Positions 1-9,200 of a stretch of DNA of 53,934 nucleotides are shown piece by piece. The notes under the pieces were generated by a model that was not told the origin of the DNA, made no database searches, and worked only from the letters and a program-made list of their open reading frames with translations. The DNA is from Planctomycetales bacterium. GTDB taxonomy: Bacteria; Planctomycetota; Planctomycetia; Pirellulales; Pirellulaceae. The position numbers and the translations under genes were made by a program. Where the stretch lies: positions 1 to 53,934 of the forward strand of contig JAGQOY010000024.1 in the NCBI GenBank assembly GCA_020427005.1, written 5' to 3'. Positions within the stretch are counted from its first letter, which is position 1; every line of letters starts with the position of its first letter.

Positions 1-281
1 GATCGGGTGACAACGAATATTGGAAATGTTCCCTAGCGTCATTGCCAGCTCAGCGGAAACCAGCGGCCATGATCCTGGCCATGTTAAAGACGCCAGTCCG
101 TACCTGTTGTACTGTACAGTGAGCGGACTTGGGTTGTCCGTTTGGGCGTCAATACCTCGCTTGTCGTGCGGATACCATTCTCCGTCTCGACCACAGATAC
201 CGTGAAAAAACGCCGAGTGGTACGCCCTGACTACCTCGGCCTCAATAAAGTTCGATCTTGGTGAAAATACAACTAAATGCA
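1..281. other. Region between window start and the giant gene
   Basis: No supported gene. This is where a gene following the giant RHS gene, such as an immunity gene for its tip, would begin, but the 281 bases hold no convincing minus-strand frame with a start and ribosome-binding site. Confidence 0.4.
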
Positions 282-3200
282 TTATTGCGGAAACTCCCTG
301 CGGCTTGGTTGGCCATGGGGCGATCCACTTGGTGGACACTGTCTAAACGCTTGCTCCGCAAGACCTTCTAATGACATTAATTTGCGTTGTCGATCTAACG
401 CGTCCAGCTCCTGCTGATAGTAGTTCCACTCGTCATATTCGCGACCGTACAAGATGTCCCAATTCGGCGGATGATACTCTGCATCTCCCATGCGCGAAGT
501 CATAACTACACCATCAATAGCATTCCCTAATGGATCTTCACTTCCCAGTGCAACACCACCGATAACCACGATGATAAAACCCGCTGGACCTCCAAGACCT
601 TTAACCGGCGCTCTGGGAATTCGAATTTTGATGGCTTCACCCGCTTCTCGAAGCGCTCGAAATCCCTTTGTAAGCGCGTGGCTGTTAATTGGGCGACCCT
701 TCATCCACATTTCATGCGCAGCTTTATAGGCATAAGTCCGCATTTCAAATGAGTATCTGGCAGCGAACCCTTTATTGGGGAGATCGAATTCACAAATCAT
801 TTCCGCAAGTCTTTTATCAACCATCTCCTTCGTAATCTCGATTCCATCATCCAACTTGCTAGTCACCCATCGCGCCCAATCATCATTCCAACCCTGCGCA
901 TGAACCCCGACTCCAGCACCCCTGTGGTCAATACCACGAAGCATATAGCCATATTCCGATGCATTAATGTTTACTCCAGAAATGCTCAACTTCTCAAACA
1001 CTTCACGTGGTAGCAAATGATGCCATTCCCAGGCCCATTCCCAATCTAGTCCACTCGGATCAGTTCTGGAGGTTGGCCCGTTCCCCACGTACCTATACAG
1101 ATTGGCATCACCGGCACTAAAGCCCATTGGGTCTTGGCTGAGCCATCGGCCTTGGGCAGGATCGTACCAGCGGGCACGGTTGTTTTGTAGCTGAGTGTCT
1201 TCGTCCCAATCTCGACCAGTGTAACCAAACAATACATCCACAGCTAATGGATCCGCTCCATCGATCGGCTCGCCATCGATACCGTAATCCTGCTCGTCGG
1301 TTCGTCGACCAAATGAATCGTAAACCACGTGCTGGCGAACGTTACTCGAACTGTCAATCACATCGCGAATACTGCCCAGGTGATCCCTCAGCAGCCAAAG
1401 CGTTTCGCCAGCAATCGACGAGCTGGTAGTTGCAGCCAAGATTGGGCCCGATCCAGGAGCATACTGCTCATCGGACAAAACCATGTCAACCGCAGCACCA
1501 TACATGTATCGATCTACAACGCGAAAGCCTTCAAAGTTGCTGTCGCCATCGGCGTCCTCAAGCTGTACTAATGTTTCGTCACCGTCATGAATGTAGGCCC
1601 AATATTTCTCGAACGTCCCATCGCCGTTGGCGTCAAGCCGCTTAACGGTCCGACGATCGAAAGCGTCATACGTGTACTCGACAGTTTGCGTCACCGGTCC
1701 CGAGGCGAATTCGAGACTCTGCACTTGAACCAGCCGGTGGCGATGATCCCATGCATAGGCGGTTACGCTACCATCAGTCAAACTTGTTCGCTGCGTGAGA
1801 TTTCCATCGGCATCGTATTCGTAACTGAAATAGGAATCTTGCTGAATTCGGTTATGCGTGCCACGAGCCGATGTCGTCCCACTTCCGTCCACACGATTGC
1901 CTTCGTCATCGTAAGCATATACCTCTACCGAAGATGAAGCAAAACGCACCGAGTCAAAAGCCGTTTTTTGGCCGTGGGACGTGAATCGAATTTCAAGGGC
2001 TTGGCCAGGAACAATCACTGCAGGACTGTATGCCACCACCGTGGCTGTGATGAACTCACCCATGACCGTAGGAAAATCCTCTTCCGTAACTTCACCCAAC
2101 AACATTCCGCCCGCATAAATGCCAATTGAATAGTCAGGTGATAGTGCGACTCTAAGCGGTGCTCCAACCTCAACCGACAACTCATATCGATGGTTCGCGC
2201 GAAGTTCTTCGGTGAGAATCTGACTTGCGGTTGCGTCATTAACACCATCGTTTTCACCTAACAAAACATTCGAACCGTGTGGTAACGCGTCTTCGACAAA
2301 CATATCGTTGCTGGGATTCAAGATATACGCACCAAAGGTCGTTTGCCAACTTGGCGCGTATTCAAAAGAATCGTCTCCATCTGCCAATACTGGCGTCTCA
2401 AACGAACTGTTCATAATGTCAGCGAAATGCATGGGAGTATCGGTTATCCGCACATTATCGAAATTGGCTTGCCAACCTGACGAACGAAGTCGCACAGAGA
2501 GTCTTTCACCGATGCCTTGATCCAACGTACTGTCGTACGTCAAGGTTGCCGTTACGAACTGACCATTGACGCTGGGTATTTCTGCGTTATTGACGCTCGC
2601 AAGGACAGTCGATCCCGCCAGCAGGTCCACCGCGTAGAAAGGTAGTGGAAGATCTAGCCGATCTCCAACATCAACCTGAACTTGATAGCGATGATTAGCT
2701 GCAAGATAGCGATCTAACGACTGGGAGAATTCACCCGTAACCAAAAAGGCCGTCTGCACGCCGTCACTCGCCTGTCGTTGGGAGTATTGAGCTGAGGTCG
2801 GATTTAAAACGCCGGAAATCCCTGTCTTCTGCCAACCCTCGATGGCAAGTTCGGTCCAGGTACCGTCGGCAGATAGTCGGGGCGATTCGAAAGATGCGTT
2901 GACTACGGGCACGTAGTGCGGATTCGAAACGGTTAGCCGCACATTATCAAAATGAGTTAGCCAGCCATCTGAGATGAGTTTGATTGCCAGTTGATCTTCC
3001 GGAACTTGCGCGCCAGTTGAATAGGCAATGGAAACTGTCGTCCACTCTCCCTCATGGCCCGTGTAATATCGTTTCGTCGAATAGGCTAATCGCTGAGAAC
3101 CCGCCCACAGCTCGACTCGGTAGTTTGGCAAACCAATCATGTCCTGGCGGTCGCCAATATCCACGCTCAGCAGGTAATTTGAATTGGGCGATAAACGCGT

Positions 3201-6200
3201 ATTCAACTGCTGAGTCATCTCTCCGTCCACCAACAATGCAACCTGCCTACCATCGGTTGATTGTCGCTCGGGATATTGATTGGCGTTAGGATCGTGTACG
3301 CCTGAAGTACCCGTCTTTGTCCAACCAGGAACCGCGTGGAGGTCCCAAGTGCCATCTCCCGCCAGCGCAGGGAGTTCAAATGAAGCATTCTCGAGGGGGA
3401 TTGAAACAATCGGTTCGGAAGTAAGCCGTACGTTGTCGAAATTGGTTTGCCAGCCAACTCCCGTCAAGCGAATTTCGAGTGGCTGTCCAATGCCCACGTC
3501 ACTGAGGCTCTCATAAGACACTTGCTTCTTGACAAATCCACCATCCAATGTTTCTACGTCTGAGCCAGAGATTTCGGAAAGCAGCACACCGCCTGCGTAA
3601 AGGCCAATACGGTAACTCGGAATCTTATGGGTCAACCGGTCGCCAACATCAACTTCCAATTGGTAACGATGCATCGGTACCAAAGTCGATGTCAACACCT
3701 GACTAATCGTCCCATCGACAACTAGCGCCACTTGTTGTCCTTGGCTAGCTTGCCGACCGTCATAGCTCTGAGCCGTAGGGTTATAAACACCTGTGGTACC
3801 CGTTTTTTGCCAACCTGGAATAGGACGCAAATCCCATGCCCCATCGACGAGACCTGGTGATTCAAACGAAGCATTTGCAATCGGAATTTCATTGGTTGGC
3901 GTAGCCGTCAAGCGAACGTTGTCAAAAATGGTTTGCCAACCATCGGATGCAAGGCGAATCTCAAGATGCTGATTGGGGGCAACCGTGTTGGCAGTCGTGT
4001 AGAAAACGCTTACCTCAACAAACGCTCCGTCAACACCTGCAAAATCAGCTTCCGTTGCTTCGGCCAGCAACACGCCTCCCGCGTAGAGTCCGACCGAATA
4101 GCCTGGAAAGCCTACATCTAGGCGATCACCTACATCGACTGAAAGCTGATAACGGTGACTCGCGATCAAGCTAGCATCGAGAATCTGACTGAGGACTCCA
4201 TCGACAGAATAGGCTGTTTGCTGGCCATCGGTTGCCTGCTCGGCAGTGAACTGTGCCGTACCGTAATCTGCCACTCCTGTGATCCCAGTCTTTTGCCAGC
4301 CCTCAATAGGAAAGCTGGTCCAATCGCCGTCTCCCGAAAGAACAGGCAATTCAAATGAGGGATTTTTGACATGGAGACTTACGGATTGATCTAGGCGTGA
4401 CTCCGACGTATCAACCAGCTGCCCGACCTCATCATATGAGTAATTCGTGAGTTGGTCATCGGACAACGATGCTAGGGAAGCCAGTTGATTGAACGGATCG
4501 TATTTAAGCGCGAACGCGTTGATTGCATTGCTTGGAGAAGTACTCGAAGCCATACCGCCATCCGGTTGCCAAGTTGTACCAAACGCAAGAGGCGACCGCG
4601 AGTGAATAATACTCGTCAAGCGGCCCGCCGCATCATAGGCAAAAGTGGATTGTGCAACGAGATGATCGATCAACGGGTCTGCTGCAGCAACATTGAATCT
4701 TTGAATACCTACTAAATTTGAGGATAAATCGTATTCAAAACTGGCAGACTTTGGGGCCACGGCATTGCCACTGTTGATCCCAGTCTGGGAAACCTTCACA
4801 AGCCGATTCAGGCTGTCATAAAAGTAGGTGTTTTCAAGATCCCATATGCCACCGCCAATTGGACTTGACTGTGTTGGAGACAACTGAGAACTAGGGTCGA
4901 AGTTGCCACCAAAATTCAAAGCGGTCCTAGTTCGGTTGCCTAGGTTATCGTAGTCTCGATCCAACACGACTTGAGTACCTAATTGAGGAATACTTTGCTT
5001 TTCAAGCTGCAATTGATTCCGCGTATCATAAGCAAATTGGAAATCCGTACCCCAATCATCCGAATCCTGAAGTGCAATCAAATTGCCTGTTGCGTCGTAG
5101 GCGTACTCAAAAGTTCTTTGGTAATCACTATTTTCACTAAGCCAACCTTCCAAAACCAATCGATTTTGGGAATCGTAATCGTATTCTATCGAGCGATTCT
5201 CGCGATCTGTTAGCTCGCGCAAGAGTCCCAAACCGTCGTAGCGATACGATTGCGTCAACAGTGACTCTGAAGTCCCATTGATGTAGCGCTGAGTTTCTGA
5301 AACGAGCTTATCTAGCGAGTCGTAGACATAGTTTGTTTCATTGCCTTGGGAGTCAATGAATGTTGTGACATTTCCAAAGTTGTCGTAGGAGGACGCATCA
5401 GACCTTCCAAGTTCGTCGATCGACTTAACCGGCCAATAACGACTGTTGTATTCGATTCGACTGGGCTGATGTTCTTCTGCCAGGTCTAAGACTCTTGGAT
5501 CGTTCTGTGCATCACCGAAGGCTACCAGATTTCCCAGCGAGTCATACTCGTAGAAACTGTAGTTCGGTAGTAGTGGCCCATTTCCGTCCGGGTCCGGATA
5601 AATTATCCGGTCCCGCAATCCACTTGAATAGTAACTATAGGTCGTTGTGCGCCCAAGTGGATCGCTGGTTGAGGCCAACAGGCCGTCGATAGTGTATTGG
5701 AACGACGTAGTTGGTCGTGTCGACCCTCGACCGATGCGTGGCTGCAGTACAGCCGACATCATCCCGCGGTCATCATACAGATAATCTGTTGTATGTCCGC
5801 CTTCATCAGTCATCGAGCGCAAAAGCCCGTCGTTCCAGTAGGAAGCCTGCGTATGGAGGTTTTCCGATGTAGTTTCCACTACATTCCCTCGAAAATCGGT
5901 CCGAATGGCCGTTTCGCGTCCCTCTGCATCGACAGCGCTTACCAACCAACCACTGGGAACCTGCGTGTAGTTATACGACTCACTACTTCCATCTGCATAA
6001 GTCATGTTGGCTGGACGACTTAGCGAGTCGTAGGTGAATGAGGACATTCGTCCCAATGCATCGATAGTTGAATAGAGATTTCCAACGTTATCGTAATTCA
6101 AATGGGTTACAAAGCCGTTCGAATTACTGCGCTGTTCACCGGGTACAGATGCAACACCAAGAATCGGATCGGGCGTCTCAATGCGCACAGGTCGATCAAG

Positions 6201-9200
6201 CGGATCGTACTCAATCGTTGTTGTTCGTTCACTTCCAGGTAGCTCATCATCTCGCTCGATTGCGGATAACAAGTTTCCGTTATTGTCATATGTGTTCGTA
6301 ACGACTCGACCCGGATACTTTGAGAAAATGTTATAAGAATTGGGGGTACCTGGGACCGGGCTATTCAGGATCGAGGGATTCCCGTTTAAATAGGTATGCA
6401 ATGATGAAATGTCGATTCTGGCGCCCGTGCGTGTCTCATCAAGTGTGCGGAAAATCCCTGTGAACCCATCTAAGAGGTACCAGGTTTCCGAGGCCCGCTG
6501 TTGGTATTCGCCAACGATCCTCTGGTTACTATCGTATTCAAAGCCATCCACTAGGGCCGTAACAATTAATTTTTCCGTACCGTTGGACTGTGTTTGAATC
6601 ACCGAATTAATAGTTTCGGTGGCAATTAAGTTCCCCAACGTGTTGTAGTCGTAACGGACTGTCGGCGGGAGCAAAGGCCCGTCCCCATCTGGATCCGGCC
6701 CTTCAACGGCCACCAACCGGTCAATTCGGTCATAATAGTAGCGAGTAATTCGACCAGCAGGATCAGTCTCAGTTTGTAGGCGACCACGATCGTCGTATGT
6801 AAAGCTGTAGATCATCGGCTGAGACGATCCAGCGGCGTAGGTTACCGAATTCAACTTTCCAAACGCCGCTTTACTGGGATCATTTATATAGCTGTACTCC
6901 GTAATGAGCCAACCGGACTCACGACCAGTCAACTGGCGAATTTGGCGAAGTACACCTTGAGGAAATCCCGGTTGGTCCAAATAGACATAGTCCGTGGTAG
7001 TTGCAATCTGTGAGGAGGCTGGAGGTTCAATTAGTCCACTGAGAAAATCATTGATTAGATGAAAATCTTCAACAGAAAGAACGCCATCACCATTGGTATC
7101 AAAATATGGCGTAACGCGCGTTGAAAAATCTGCTGGAATGCCAGCTGCCTGCTGGTTGATTGCGTGAATAACTTGCAATGAATCCACCGGACTAACGCTA
7201 CCGTCCGCATTTACGTCCAAGGGTAGTCGCGTATTGTGTCTAAGCGAATAGGCTTGCGTTGTTAAGTAAGTCCGGGAAAGAACTCTCCCAGTGGCACTGT
7301 CAATCACTTGCTCCATCAGAGTGCCTGTTTCGTCAATCACTGTTATCGGAACATCCCAGCGCTGGTCGTAAGTAGTCAACGTCGGAAATTGTTTCGGTAG
7401 CAGCTGCGAACTAAGGTTCTTGTCGTCGGTATAGGCATACGAGATGACCTGACTGTCTTGACTATGATTGATTTGCTGAGCAAGTGGAAAGTTCCGCAAA
7501 CTAAAATCGTCTGGATCGGGCGAAATAGCTTGCGTAATCTCTCCAAGGTCTAAGGAGTGAACGTTCCACCATTGCTCTGGCTGCTCACGCACATAACGAT
7601 AGCTTAGAAAATCAGCTGTTGTGCTTTGGAAGCGAGAAGCATATTGCGAGTCGAATAGGTCCAGCCCCGCAAGCCAATCGGTACGTTGCTGCTGAGTAAT
7701 CCTATCCGAAGGAATCAAGTCGCGCAACAATGATTCGACTTGAATGGGATCCCAGAATTGCAAGATGCGTCCACGGATATCTAGTTTGTACACACTCCGA
7801 TTGCCATTCCAATCTGTTGATGATCCCAGTGCATCCTGAAATGGGCTTCTGCTAAGACTGTTGCTCAGGTACCACAGATTGGCACCTGACGAATTCCCAC
7901 TCAACGCAGCCCGTGCATCGTACAGTGTCTCTGCATTTTGAATGGTGTAGCTGGGCCTCATCCAAAAAGGAAAGTCAATGGTCTTGCTAGCTCCATCTTG
8001 ACGGGAGATTGTGGATCTGACCCTACCAGTAGAACCCTCTGTGCCTGCGAAAATAGAGGTCGCCAAATCGATCGATTGGAGTAGCTGCCCTCCTACTTCA
8101 TGACGCTCGATGCGCGATAGGTTGCCACCAGAGAAAATAAACCTCTCTTCCAAAGCATGCCTCGGCCCCCAGTCGTCGGGATCATCGCCACGTATTATCA
8201 ACGTCCCGCTGTTGCCGTATATGCTGGTCTGTGTCTGATTCCATTGAATCATTACCGTCCGATTGTCAACGGAAATTGTATCGGACCGATCTGTAACATA
8301 GGTTCCTTTGTAAATTAGAACAGAGCCATCGCCGGTGGGCGTGATGGACTCTTCAACGATCTCGAGGCGAATCTCGTTGCCGAATGGATCCGTCATGGAG
8401 CCCACGATCACTCCACCGTAAGCATAAGTTGTAGTGTTTCCATTTGGATCCGTGCTTGCTTGCAAACGTCCGGTTGAATCAAAGCTCGATACGCTGCCGA
8501 AGCGGTCCGTTACTTTGTAGGTCTCAGTTGCCGGATTGCCTTCAAACACCGATAGCGACGTAAAGCTGTTTCCTGAGTCATCAAATACCGTTGCACGGCC
8601 AGTAGAACTGATAACAACCGGTGTTGACTTCGAGCTGACCCTTGCCTGGTACCTTGCTGCGTTTCCAGCAGATCCATTTGGATCGATGGGTATGCCTGCG
8701 TTGGCCAGTGGCGCAAGTGAATTTGCTCCAACGATAGCACGACTGGATCCAAATAGTCGAACACCCGGAGGCCCGACCACTGGACGACGAGTGGCCAGGG
8801 TGAGAGCTGCCTCACCTCCACCGTTGCCAGGAATTTCGCGGTCCAGGTCCCCTGCCGCCCCATTGATGATCGTTGTGCTGTGCTCACCTGTCCAACCTGA
8901 AAACAGCATTTCGGTAGGCCACGGTAGATCAGAAAAATTTGGGTGGGCAGTGAGCCGCAAGTTGGCCAAGATATCCCCCAGAGCATTTCTGTTTTCAGGG
9001 CTTGAAGTCAGTCCACCAAAATCGCCGAGATTTACGACTGCCGGCAACCATATCACGTCACCCGGAGATGCAGGTTCCGTTCCTTCAAGTAGCCCCGCAA
9101 TCGTGAAAGAAACAATAGTCGTTACAGATTGAGAGCCGGTGCCGTAGTTGTTGTCCATCCCCAACTGATCTACATCGATCAAATCGATGGCCAGATCAAT

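Noticed and set aside
8510..9132. Frames of 158 and 198 codons within the giant gene, on both strands
   Set aside because: They lie inside the continuous giant frame, whose repeats and domains are recognisable; no independent evidence.
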